Shown here: one piece after another, positions 1 to 8,341 of the stretch
How positions within the stretch are numbered: the first letter of the stretch is position 1
How the letters are laid out: each line of letters opens with the position of its first letter
Assembly (NCBI GenBank): GCA_900545915.1
Contig: URAV01000004.1
Location: 1-64,000, forward strand
Reading direction: 5' to 3'
Source of the DNA: an uncultured Porphyromonadaceae bacterium
GTDB lineage: Bacteria; Bacteroidota; Bacteroidia; Bacteroidales; Coprobacteraceae
Length of the DNA: 64,000 bases
The notes under the pieces: generated by a model
What the model was told of the DNA's origin: nothing
Databases searched by the model: none
Seen by the model: only the letters and a program-made list of their open reading frames with translations
Translations under genes and position numbers: made by a program

Positions 1-2
1 CA

Positions 3-149
3 ATCGGCGAAATAATCACCGATATGCCTTATCTTTGCGAACCGGAGGTTTCGGAGCAAAAGAGAGCTATTTTTCTCTTTTCCCCTTCGTTTGAAGATAA
101 ACTAAGGTTAAAAGTGTTAAATCTTCGATTTTCGGCAAAAAACAAGTAA
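3..149 (+). CDS. 3' end of an unrecognised gene (partial, open at left edge)
   Basis: A frame stays open from the window edge for 48 codons and ends in TAA at 147-149, finishing in the residues LRFSAKNK. No family is recognised. The piece is short and contains a TTATCTTTGC string that resembles a Bacteroidales -7 promoter box, so it may be noncoding. It is kept only because it could be the tail of a gene lying outside the window. Confidence 0.25.
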   Translation: MGEIITDMPYLCEPEVSEQKRAIFLFSPSFEDKLRLKVLNLRFSAKNK

Positions 150-182
150 ATTTTTGAGCCTTCTACCTTTTAAGCCATAAAG

Positions 183-214
183 TATTGACAGTCAATTAGC
201 ATAATATGCTGCAT
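183..214. repeat. Left copy of an imperfect direct repeat flanking the defence island
   Basis: The stretch beginning TATTGACAGTCAATTAGC recurs at 14728-14758 in the same orientation with about 28 of 31 bases identical. The two copies lie just outside the decayed left end and the far side of the BREX operon. This copy ends 7 bases before the ATG of the truncated zinc-finger/HTH gene, so it could also be that gene's operator or promoter. A role as an attachment-site remnant is inference. Confidence 0.5.
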
Positions 215-221
215 CGAAAAT

Positions 222-569
222 ATGGAAGTAAGAAAGATTTGCCAATGGTGCGGAAAACCATTTATAGCTCAAAAGACAACGACCTGTTATTGTAGCCACC
301 AGTGTTCCAATCTTGGCTACAAAGAACGCATCCGGGAACGTAAGCGGCAGTTGAAACGAGCGCAAGAATTATTGCAACCTCGACAAGCTGCCGAGGGACA
401 GGATTTCTTCTCTTACACCGCCGAAAAGATTGCCGAGAAATATAAGGTCAACGCCAAATGGGTGTGGACTTATATTATTACAGCAAGAAGCATATCGATG
501 CCGTCTTCGCTAAATCAACAAAGAGTTTTCTATCTGTTATTCTTTCATTCATTGCTTTATGCTCGTTAA
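222..569 (+). pseudogene. Truncated zinc-finger/HTH DNA-binding protein (internal deletion with frameshift)
   Basis: The first ~90 codons encode a four-cysteine zinc-binding head (CQWCGKPF, then CYCSHQC), a basic helix and the start of a helix-turn-helix (YTAEKIAEKYKVNAKWVWTY). This resembles small DNA-binding proteins that accompany mobile elements in Bacteroidales. After WVWTYI the reading frame is wrong. The adjacent frame, from about 471, reads YYSKKHIDAVFAKSTK, which is how the HTH would be expected to continue. A short deletion around 465-475 has therefore removed part of the domain and shifted the frame. The remainder of the open frame, up to 569, looks like noise. The gene is probably a relic from the end of a mobile element. 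Family naming is from memory; the frame break is visible in the sequence. Confidence 0.6.
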
Positions 570-1190
570 ATTTCAAGATGTTTTTTCGGTTCAAATCCAT
601 TCACAAGGTGCTCATTCGCAAAAATATATCCCATCTGGTTACAGATTAACCGTGTACCACCAATCTCGGTATCGATATTGCTATGCGAATGTCCATAACT
701 CCAGGCATCTATTCGGCTGTGGGCAATTCAATCACCATATTCGCTCGCAAATGCACTGTTCAGTATGGAGTTCTTGTATTGTGGCGCAACCACCTCAAAA
801 GTAGGCAAATGATGGGTAACCACCATGATATGACTCGCTGTACTCTTTTCAACGCTTTTCCGGATAAAGCCCATACAGGTCTTGTGTATCCGATTGAACT
901 TCTCCACCTGTAGTAATTTCCCGTCAAACTTGATTTGGTGGAAGTCGTTCATACTTTTCTCGTCATTTGGGTTAATTCGCGATCATAACGTACTTAGGAC
1001 AAAATCGGTATCATCGATACGGATTACCTGATTCTGATAGTACCCCACATTCTTCCGGAACATCCACTTCCATTGTAGCCCTCGTTCCATCACGTCCGAA
1101 TAATTGTAATATTCGTGATTGCCGGGAACAATCAGAACCTGCTATAATTATCTGAAGCCCATTTCCAGAATTTCGTCATAGGAGCTCATA
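566..1190 (-). pseudogene. Decayed calcineurin-like metallophosphoesterase gene
   Basis: On the minus strand the three-frame translation gives metallophosphoesterase hallmarks in order. VPGNHEYYNYSDVM is read near 1090-1140, HIMVVTHHLP near 805-835, and YGHSHSNIDTEIGG near 655-700, ending at TAA 566-568. The open frame 728-952 stops at a TGA exactly where a tryptophan codon is expected (EYGD, stop, IAHSRIDAW), suggesting a TGG to TGA nonsense change. A second stop interrupts the frame near 990 (FVLSTL, stop), and stops near 1145-1155 break the segment before the GNHE motif. No intact start is visible. It is clearly nonfunctional as a full enzyme, and it forms part of the eroded DNA between the left repeat and the BREX operon. 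Confidence 0.7.
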
Positions 1191-1372
1191 TCATAAAAGA
1201 TGTTCTGTTTAAATTTAATAGTATGCAAATATGGCATTTATACTACTATTATCACGCAACAAAATTGAATTATTCGCAATTAAATTTATATTTTCAGTAA
1301 ATTTATATCAAATAACATAACTTCATCGAAGAATAATTCATTATCTTTGCATTGAAGTAAATATACAGTGAT
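1191..1372. promoter_or_regulatory. AT-rich upstream region with candidate promoter of the BREX operon
   Basis: A TATCTTTG string at 1342-1349 matches the Bacteroidales -7 box TAnnTTTG and lies 24 bases before the ATG at 1373. A clear -33 TTTG is not seen at the usual spacing, so the promoter may be weak or may need the XRE protein encoded next. The rest of the segment is AT-rich and shows no gene. Confidence 0.45.
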
Positions 1373-1582
1373 ATGACTAACAAAAGAATCAATCGGATAA
1401 AAGTAATGCTAGCAGAAAAAGGAAGGACAAATAAATGGCTTGCGCAACAAATCGGAAAAGATCCCGCTACAGTTTCTAAATGGTGTACTAATGCTGCTCA
1501 ACCAGGATTAGAGACACTACTGCAAATCGCAAAAATATTAGAAGTTGATGTGAAGGAATTATTGAATTCTTCAATAGATTAA
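1373..1582 (+). CDS. XRE-family HTH transcriptional regulator of the BREX operon
   Basis: This 69-residue protein is essentially one lambda-repressor-like helix-turn-helix. The supporting helix spans about residues 19-28 (TNKWLAQQIG) and the recognition helix about 30-40 (DPATVSKWCTN), followed by the LETLLQIAKILEVDVKELL pattern typical of XRE/Cro proteins. It has no other domain. It is the first gene of the defence operon, lies 15 bases ahead of the BrxF-like gene, and sits just downstream of a candidate promoter, so autoregulation of the operon is a reasonable inference. Small XRE regulators commonly precede defence operons. The DNA-binding role is secure from the motif; its target is not shown. 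Confidence 0.85.
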   Translation: MTNKRINRIKVMLAEKGRTNKWLAQQIGKDPATVSKWCTNAAQPGLETLLQIAKILEVDVKELLNSSID

Positions 1583-1597
1583 TCTCAAAAAAAATTC

Positions 1598-2038
1598 ATG
1601 ATTAAACAAATATCTCAATATCTGTCTGTAGGACTACGACACAAATTATTCTTCGTGTCGGGTCAAGACCATGACATAAACTTTGCAGATATAGGATTTT
1701 ATTTAAGCAAGGCTATTGAAAATAATCTTGACAATAAGCACTTATCCCTATTTGCAGACGAGAGATTGGAAGAACTCATAAAAGACAACGTCATCTCAAA
1801 TCCTGAAATAGGTAAATATGTGGCAATAAGAAATATAGGTATTCTATTTGAGCCGGAACTTAAATTAGATTTGAGAGCCAAGTTTGATTCGTGGGCTAAA
1901 TCATATGTATTAATAGTAGATGCAAAAGAAGGTATGATAATTAACAATATTTTTTATCTTGCATCCGCATGCAATTCTTCACATTCTATAAATTTATCAG
2001 AAATCTCACATAAAACCATATACAATGAAATATCATGA
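1598..2038 (+). CDS. brxF: BrxF-like protein of a type 3 BREX system, P-loop not recognisable
   Basis: The protein has 146 residues, the size expected for BrxF, the small P-loop protein that opens type 3 BREX operons. The centre reads IRNIGILFEPELKLDLRAKF, resembling the Walker B and sensor region remembered for BrxF (a hydrophobic strand, then LFxPELK). Where a GxxxxGKT/S Walker A motif is expected near the N-terminus the sequence reads VSGQDHDINF, so ATP binding may be lost or different. The 3' end overlaps brxC by 14 bases, which implies translational coupling. The assignment rests mostly on position and size plus the weak central match. A short hypothetical protein of unknown role is the alternative. 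Confidence 0.55.
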   Translation: MIKQISQYLSVGLRHKLFFVSGQDHDINFADIGFYLSKAIENNLDNKHLSLFADERLEELIKDNVISNPEIGKYVAIRNIGILFEPELKLDLRAKFDSWAKSYVLIVDAKEGMIINNIFYLASACNSSHSINLSEISHKTIYNEIS

Positions 2039-5000
2039 CCTCATACAATTCGACCCAATCGATGAGATTATCAAATTCGGGCAATTAGATAGCGAAGACT
2101 ATCGTGCAAAATTGGTAAAAAACTTTGTCTGTTCCCAAACATTCGAAAATTATATCATACCACAGATATGCGGCAAGCTGGATCTGAATGCAACTACTGA
2201 GACTAAAGGTATTCAGATTGTTGGTAACTATGGTACAGGTAAATCCCACCTGATGTCACTTTTCTCTATCATTGCTGAAAATAGCGACTATCTCCCTATG
2301 GTGCAAAGCGAGAAGGCAAGAGAATGGCTGAAAACTATTGCCGGCAAGTATATGGTATATCGTTTTGAATTAGGAAACAGTCAAGAATTGTGGGAAGTCA
2401 TTACTTATAAGATTGATAGTGCGCTTCAGACATGGGGTGTGGATTATTCGATATCTGATGATACATCTCCAAGATCATATTCAGAAAAACTGGAACTGAT
2501 GATGGATGCCTTCGAAGAAAAGTATCCGGATAAAGGTTTTATGCTTGTGGTCGATGAGATGCTTGCTTACCTCAAAGGCAGAAGCGAACCATCTAAACTG
2601 AATAGAGACCTGCAAGTACTTCAAGCCTTAGGACAAATGAGCGACCGCACTCATTTCCGCATGGTATTTGGTGTGCAGGAGTTGATTTACCGCTCTCCGG
2701 AGTTTCAGTTTGCTAAAGATATGCTGGGGAGGGTAAATGAGCGTTATATTGACCTTACTATCCAGAAAGAAGACGTGCAGTTCATTGTGCAACAACGTCT
2801 TCTTCAAAAGGACGAGCACCAGAAAGCAAGAATACGTCAACATCTATCTCAATTCACCGGGATGTTCCCTCACCTGAGCAACAATTTGGATACCTATGTA
2901 AACCTGTTCCCTGTACATCCTTCATATTTTGAGAATTTTTCATTGATTCGTATTGGCAAGAGCCAGCGCGAGGTATTGAAAACCCTTTCACGGAAATTCA
3001 GTACAATGATGAATGATGAAGTTCCTACCGACAAGCCAGGATTGATTTGTTATGATTCATATTGGCAGGACATGCAGAACAATGTGGATTTGAAAGCCGA
3101 TCCGGATGTACTGAAGGTAAGTACTGTCACAGAACTGATTGATCAGAAAATAGAAGAAAATTTCACAAAGGGACTTGCTCCGAAGAAACCTCTTGCCCAT
3201 CGCATCGTCTCTGCAGCTGCAATAAAAATTCTACAGTCAGAGTTGAGTCATCAGAATGGCGTTTCGGCCGAAACATTGGCCAATGACCTTTGCCACATAG
3301 ATATTACTTGTGAGAACTTTGACGAACTGGTAGATTTGGCATTTACTCGTGTGTTAGATTCTATTGTTTCAGCTACGATTGGCCAGTATTTCGAAAAAGG
3401 AGAAAACAATGAATACCATCTACGCATAGAAGGAGGTGTCAATTATGAGCAGAAAGTAAAAGATTATGCCTCACAAATGGGAAACAGTCAGAAGGATGAA
3501 TATTTCTATATGTTTCTGGCAGAAGTCCTTCCTGTGGAAGGAGAAACTTACAGAACAAACTTCCGTATTTGGACACATAACATAGAGTGGCTTTCTCATA
3601 AGTGTAACAGAGCCGGATATATCTTCATGGGTAATCCTAATGATCGTTCTACCACCTATCCGCAACAGCATTTCTATATCTACTTTATGCCGATATTCGA
3701 TGCTGCAGCTAAAGCACATCCATGCGACAAGGATAGTGTATACTTCATAATGGACGATTTAAGTGATGAACTCAAGCAAAAGATAGTGCTTTACGGTTCT
3801 GCTCTATCACAAGAAGGAAGCGCAAGTAGCGACGAAAAACCAAGATACAAACAGTTACGCGATAAATATTATAGAGAAGCGCGTACACTTTTCAATACTG
3901 AATTTTTGAGCAAGACTCTCGTTGAATATTTGGGCGAAAAGCATCCTCTGCAAGGAATGCCTGGGGCTCAAAACGAGTCTAAAATAGATTCTGTAAGTGC
4001 TGTGACCTCCTACATTATGGAGAGTCAGTTTGAAGCAGAAAACCCTCATTATCCTAAGTTTACAGCACTGCCTCAGCCATTGACAAAGGAAAATAGAGAA
4101 AATATGCTGCGTTCTGCCAGAACCAAGATTGCCAAACCTGCCGATATGAACCGTAATGCCGAAGCCATATTGATGGGATTGGGATTGTGGGAAAACGGAC
4201 GTCTCTCAACAGACTATTCCGAATATGCCCGCAGTATCAAGGCTAAATTAGAGGCCAAAAACGGACAGGTTTTGAACAGAGACGAGATTTTAATGGTGTT
4301 CTATGCCGAGAACAATGAATATATCTCATCCGACTATCATATTGAAGCCGATTTGGAAATGTTGGTGCTGGCAACCATGGCTGCTTTGGGCGAAATAGAG
4401 ATAGTGCTCCAGGGAGGAAATCGCATCAATGCGGGAAACATTGCGGATATAACAAAAATCAGCTCGCAGGACAATTATAATTTCTCGAATGTATGTCCTC
4501 CAAAGGGAATCAACATACCATTGATTAGAGAAATCATGCTTGGACTATTGGGAGTGGACCGTACAAACGAGTTGGATAATCCAAACACCAGTGTTTTTGC
4601 CGATCTGCTTTCAAAAGCGCAGGAATTAGAATCAAAAATAGCTGTACTGCAGCATAAAATACATGGTGGCTATAGCTTTGCCGGTGATATAGAAATCATC
4701 TCTGACGATGAGGCAAGAAATTTGGATATTGAATTCTCCAGATTAAAGGGTATTTGCAATCAGCTTCCACGTTACAATACGAAAGCCAAGATGCGCAATA
4801 TAGAGTGGCCTGTCGACATGGTTAAGACAGCCATGACAGAAACCTGTCGGAAGGTATATGAAACCAATGGGTTGCTTAAAGAGCTTGATGGGCTGAAGGA
4901 TGTCATTTCCTACTTACGCACAGCCTTATCGAATATCAATGATGTAGATTTAAGAGACGATATAAATACTGCTATTGACGAATTGAAAGATGTGATCACC

Positions 5001-5693
5001 AAGGATAAGACGGCACGCGAAGCATATAAGTCTGAATTGGAAGCACTCAAGGGAAAATATGCCGATTGGTATATGAATGAATATCTGAAGGCTCATATCA
5101 GCGAGATAGATTATGGCAAAAAGCAGGCAATAATGTCACAATCAAGTAAGTTGATATGTGATATTGTCCGCAATGCTTCTTTCATCAACCCGAGCAGATA
5201 TGATAATTGGCAGAGAAAAATGAATCTCTTGCAGGTGGTCAATCCAAATGTAAGTAGAAATGCAATTCTTTCGATGCCAACATCGGTAGATGGGTTTAAC
5301 CCAACAGTCAACCGTGAAGTGTTGCCTTCGCTGAGCGAACTTCAGGATGAGCTTAATGAAATATTTGCAGAGTTTGAGCAAAACTTCCATGAAGCATTGG
5401 AAGATCCTACAACATTCAAGAATCGCGAATTGCTGAATGAACAAGAAAAGGTAATTATAGAACAGTTTAAGAACGGTGTAATAGAATTGAACCAGCAGTA
5501 TACCCGCATATTGATAGATATAATCAGCAAACTGCAAAGAAGTTTTACCAAGATAGAGATTGGTCATGATGAGATGATGAAGATTTTCTCACGACCAATG
5601 ACCAAGCAACAGGCTTTGGATGCACTTGCTTCATATATTGACAATCAAAGTAGAGGTCATAAGCCTGAAGATGTACGAATTATTATTAAATAA
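2025..5693 (+). CDS. brxC: BrxC-like large ATPase of BREX (DUF6079 type)
   Basis: This 1222-residue protein carries a clear Walker A GNYGTGKS at residues 67-74 and a Walker B MLVVDEM at about 173-179, followed by a helical AAA+-like region (FRMVFGVQELIY). Long alpha-helical stretches fill roughly residues 850-1200. BrxC/PglY proteins are large ATPases essential for BREX defence and for the associated methylation, and the type 3 form is usually annotated DUF6079. It overlaps brxF by 14 bases and lies 9 bases before the methyltransferase gene. Full length for the family, with no frame breaks. The ATPase identity is secure; the BREX role follows from the neighbouring genes. Confidence 0.85.
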   Translation: MKYHDLIQFDPIDEIIKFGQLDSEDYRAKLVKNFVCSQTFENYIIPQICGKLDLNATTETKGIQIVGNYGTGKSHLMSLFSIIAENSDYLPMVQSEKAREWLKTIAGKYMVYRFELGNSQELWEVITYKIDSALQTWGVDYSISDDTSPRSYSEKLELMMDAFEEKYPDKGFMLVVDEMLAYLKGRSEPSKLNRDLQVLQALGQMSDRTHFRMVFGVQELIYRSPEFQFAKDMLGRVNERYIDLTIQKEDVQFIVQQRLLQKDEHQKARIRQHLSQFTGMFPHLSNNLDTYVNLFPVHPSYFENFSLIRIGKSQREVLKTLSRKFSTMMNDEVPTDKPGLICYDSYWQDMQNNVDLKADPDVLKVSTVTELIDQKIEENFTKGLAPKKPLAHRIVSAAAIKILQSELSHQNGVSAETLANDLCHIDITCENFDELVDLAFTRVLDSIVSATIGQYFEKGENNEYHLRIEGGVNYEQKVKDYASQMGNSQKDEYFYMFLAEVLPVEGETYRTNFRIWTHNIEWLSHKCNRAGYIFMGNPNDRSTTYPQQHFYIYFMPIFDAAAKAHPCDKDSVYFIMDDLSDELKQKIVLYGSALSQEGSASSDEKPRYKQLRDKYYREARTLFNTEFLSKTLVEYLGEKHPLQGMPGAQNESKIDSVSAVTSYIMESQFEAENPHYPKFTALPQPLTKENRENMLRSARTKIAKPADMNRNAEAILMGLGLWENGRLSTDYSEYARSIKAKLEAKNGQVLNRDEILMVFYAENNEYISSDYHIEADLEMLVLATMAALGEIEIVLQGGNRINAGNIADITKISSQDNYNFSNVCPPKGINIPLIREIMLGLLGVDRTNELDNPNTSVFADLLSKAQELESKIAVLQHKIHGGYSFAGDIEIISDDEARNLDIEFSRLKGICNQLPRYNTKAKMRNIEWPVDMVKTAMTETCRKVYETNGLLKELDGLKDVISYLRTALSNINDVDLRDDINTAIDELKDVITKDKTAREAYKSELEALKGKYADWYMNEYLKAHISEIDYGKKQAIMSQSSKLICDIVRNASFINPSRYDNWQRKMNLLQVVNPNVSRNAILSMPTSVDGFNPTVNREVLPSLSELQDELNEIFAEFEQNFHEALEDPTTFKNRELLNEQEKVIIEQFKNGVIELNQQYTRILIDIISKLQRSFTKIEIGHDEMMKIFSRPMTKQQALDALASYIDNQSRGHKPEDVRIIIK

Positions 5694-5702
5694 AAATGCA
5701 CT

Positions 5703-8336
5703 ATGAGCAAAAATAAAATAAACCCATCTCTGTTTTTAGATGATGAATTTGAAGAAGTAAAGCTTACTCCTGAAAAGGTCATTTGCCTTGGAATGGAGTT
5801 TGAAAGCGAAGATGCTCGTAGAGCTTATTTTCGCGAAGAACTTCGTAAAAAATTGCCTGAACTGAAACAAGTAGAAGGTTTCCCTATTGGAGAGGATAAT
5901 GATATTATCAATCTCTCAGATCCTCCATATTATACAGCATGTCCTAATCCTTGGTTGAATGATTTTATTGCTGAATGGGAAAAGGAAAAGGAGGAACTCG
6001 AAGCTCAAGGAAAACGAAAAAAGAACTTTGAGGTAAAGATGCCTTATGCGAGCGATGTGAGTGAGGGGAAAAATAATCCTATTTATATGGCACATGCATA
6101 TCATACCAAAGTACCACATCCTGCAATTATGCGCTATATTCTTCATTATACTCAACCTGGAGATATTGTATTCGATGGTTTCTGTGGAACTGGCATGACC
6201 GGTGTGGCTGCACAAATATGCGGCTCAAAAAAAGACGTAGATGCTTTAGGAGAAAAAAAAGCAAAAATTGGAGTGCGCCATGCCGTATGTTCTGATTTAT
6301 CACCCATAGCATCATTAATTGCAGCAAGCTACAACTTAAAATTCAACCCACAAGAATTTGAAAGAAAAGCAAATGCAATACTTAAGCAAGTAGAAGATGA
6401 ATTGGGATGGATGTATGAGACAGAAGTGAATGGAAAGAAAGCAAAAATTAATTGTACCATTTGGAGTGATGTGTTTATTTGTCCTTCATGCGGGAAAGAG
6501 ATTAATCTTTGGAGTGAATCGGTAGATGTTAAAAATAGTACGATTAAGGATCAATTTTCATGTCCACATTGCGGTACATATTGTAGCAAAAAAAATATTG
6601 AGAAAGCCTGGGAAACCATATATGATTATGCGCTAGGGAAAACAATAACAGTTAACAAAAAAGTACCTGTAAGAATTAGTTATACTTGTAATGGCAAACG
6701 TGGAGAAAAAGATATTACAAAATTTGACATTGATTTATTAGAAAGAATAAACCAATTAGACACATCTGATTTAAGTACATTGAAATTAAAAGAGGGTTAT
6801 AATACCATTCAACCAATTAAAAGTAATGGGATTACCCACATACATCAGTTCTATACTAAAAGAAATTTTATATATTTAAGTAGGGTTTTAGAACTTGCCC
6901 AAAAAGATATTCACCTTATTATATGGTTCACCTCTGTATGTCAGAGCACCTCTAAAATGAATAAATTTAGATTTACAGGTACAGGCATAACTACAGGTAC
7001 TCTTTATGTTCCATCAATAAATTTAGAGTTTCCTGCAGGTCATACCTTAAGTAGAAAAATAACATCTTTTTTAGGGACATCCTATAATACTCGTAACAAT
7101 ACAACTATAGGTCTAAATTCTGCGACAAATATTCCAAATTTAAAAACTTCTTCCATAGACTATATCTTTACCGACCCACCTTTTGGTGCAAACATTATGT
7201 ATTCGGAATTAAGTTCCATTTGGGAGGGATGGATAAAAGTCTCTACAAACAATAGGGAAGAGGCTATTATCAATGCGACACAAAGCAAAACGCTTTTTGA
7301 ATATCAAACATTGATGAGTCGTTCTTTGAGAGAGTATTATCGTGTATTAAAGCCAGGCAAATGGCTGACAATGGAATTTAGCAATACCAGTGCGGCTGTA
7401 TGGAACTCCATCCAGAATGCTATTCAAGGAGTTGGATTTATCATTGCTAATGTAGCTGCATTAGACAAAAAGCAAGGTTCATTTAAGGCAGTAACTACTA
7501 CTACAGCCGTAAAGCAAGACCTTGTAATCACATGCTATAAACCTACAGATGAATTGATGTTGAAATTTGACCAATCAATTGATAAATCTGTCAATGCTAT
7601 GGATTTTATTGAAGAGTTGTTAGTCCACTTGCCAGTACATTTAGAAAAAGACAATTCGACAACAGCCGTTATTGAGCGAAGTCCGAAAATCCTTTATGAC
7701 AGACTAATCTCATATTACGTTCAGCATAGCTATGCCATTCCAATGGATGCCCAAGAATTCCAAAAAAGTTTACGTGAGCGTTTCATTGAGCGTGACGGAA
7801 TGTTCTTTACAGCATCGCAAGCTTTGGAGTATGAAGAAAAGAAGAAAGAGACAAAAGGTATCATTCCTATAGCCTTGTTTATCAGTAGCGAAGCAGAAGG
7901 TATAGAGTGGCTTAAACGTGAATTGGAAACTCCACAGACCTATTCTGAAATTCAACCCGAATGGATGAAAGCTATGTCAACAACAAAGAAAGGAGATGTC
8001 CTTCCTGAACTGATGACAATTCTTGAAGAAAACTTTATCAAGGATGAAGATGGGAAATGGCGCAAGCCTGATCCGGAAAAGGCTGCCGACCTTGAAATCA
8101 TACGTAGCCGAAAGATGATGAAAGAGTTTAATATGTATTTGGAACAAGCACAAAAACCAAAAACTAAGCGCATGAAGGATACACGACTCGAAGTTCTGAG
8201 ATATGGATTCAAGGAATGTTACAAACAGAAAGATTACAAATCCATCATTTTGGTTGGCGACCATATTCAGGAAGCATTGCTGCAAGAGGATGAAGTATTA
8301 TTGCAGTATTATGATATAGCATCAACAAGAGTATAA
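5703..8336 (+). CDS. pglX: PglX-type DNA methyltransferase of BREX
   Basis: An 877-residue AdoMet-dependent DNA methyltransferase. A DPPY string is at residues 73-76, the AdoMet-binding motif FDGFCGTG at 157-164, a cysteine-rich zinc ribbon at about 260-294 (CPSC then CPHCGTYC), and a second catalytic-type motif TDPPFGANIMYSEL at 490-503. The order and the zinc ribbon fit large DUF1156-like or PglXI enzymes, which mark host DNA so that BREX spares it. The middle of the gene (about 6470-7480) is visibly more AT-rich than both ends (near 30% GC in sampled lines, against 38-50% downstream). This is as expected if the target-recognition part was exchanged. It sits 5 bases before the helicase gene. 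The specificity cannot be read from sequence. Confidence 0.85.
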   Translation: MSKNKINPSLFLDDEFEEVKLTPEKVICLGMEFESEDARRAYFREELRKKLPELKQVEGFPIGEDNDIINLSDPPYYTACPNPWLNDFIAEWEKEKEELEAQGKRKKNFEVKMPYASDVSEGKNNPIYMAHAYHTKVPHPAIMRYILHYTQPGDIVFDGFCGTGMTGVAAQICGSKKDVDALGEKKAKIGVRHAVCSDLSPIASLIAASYNLKFNPQEFERKANAILKQVEDELGWMYETEVNGKKAKINCTIWSDVFICPSCGKEINLWSESVDVKNSTIKDQFSCPHCGTYCSKKNIEKAWETIYDYALGKTITVNKKVPVRISYTCNGKRGEKDITKFDIDLLERINQLDTSDLSTLKLKEGYNTIQPIKSNGITHIHQFYTKRNFIYLSRVLELAQKDIHLIIWFTSVCQSTSKMNKFRFTGTGITTGTLYVPSINLEFPAGHTLSRKITSFLGTSYNTRNNTTIGLNSATNIPNLKTSSIDYIFTDPPFGANIMYSELSSIWEGWIKVSTNNREEAIINATQSKTLFEYQTLMSRSLREYYRVLKPGKWLTMEFSNTSAAVWNSIQNAIQGVGFIIANVAALDKKQGSFKAVTTTTAVKQDLVITCYKPTDELMLKFDQSIDKSVNAMDFIEELLVHLPVHLEKDNSTTAVIERSPKILYDRLISYYVQHSYAIPMDAQEFQKSLRERFIERDGMFFTASQALEYEEKKKETKGIIPIALFISSEAEGIEWLKRELETPQTYSEIQPEWMKAMSTTKKGDVLPELMTILEENFIKDEDGKWRKPDPEKAADLEIIRSRKMMKEFNMYLEQAQKPKTKRMKDTRLEVLRYGFKECYKQKDYKSIILVGDHIQEALLQEDEVLLQYYDIASTRV

Positions 8337-8341
8337 GAAGA

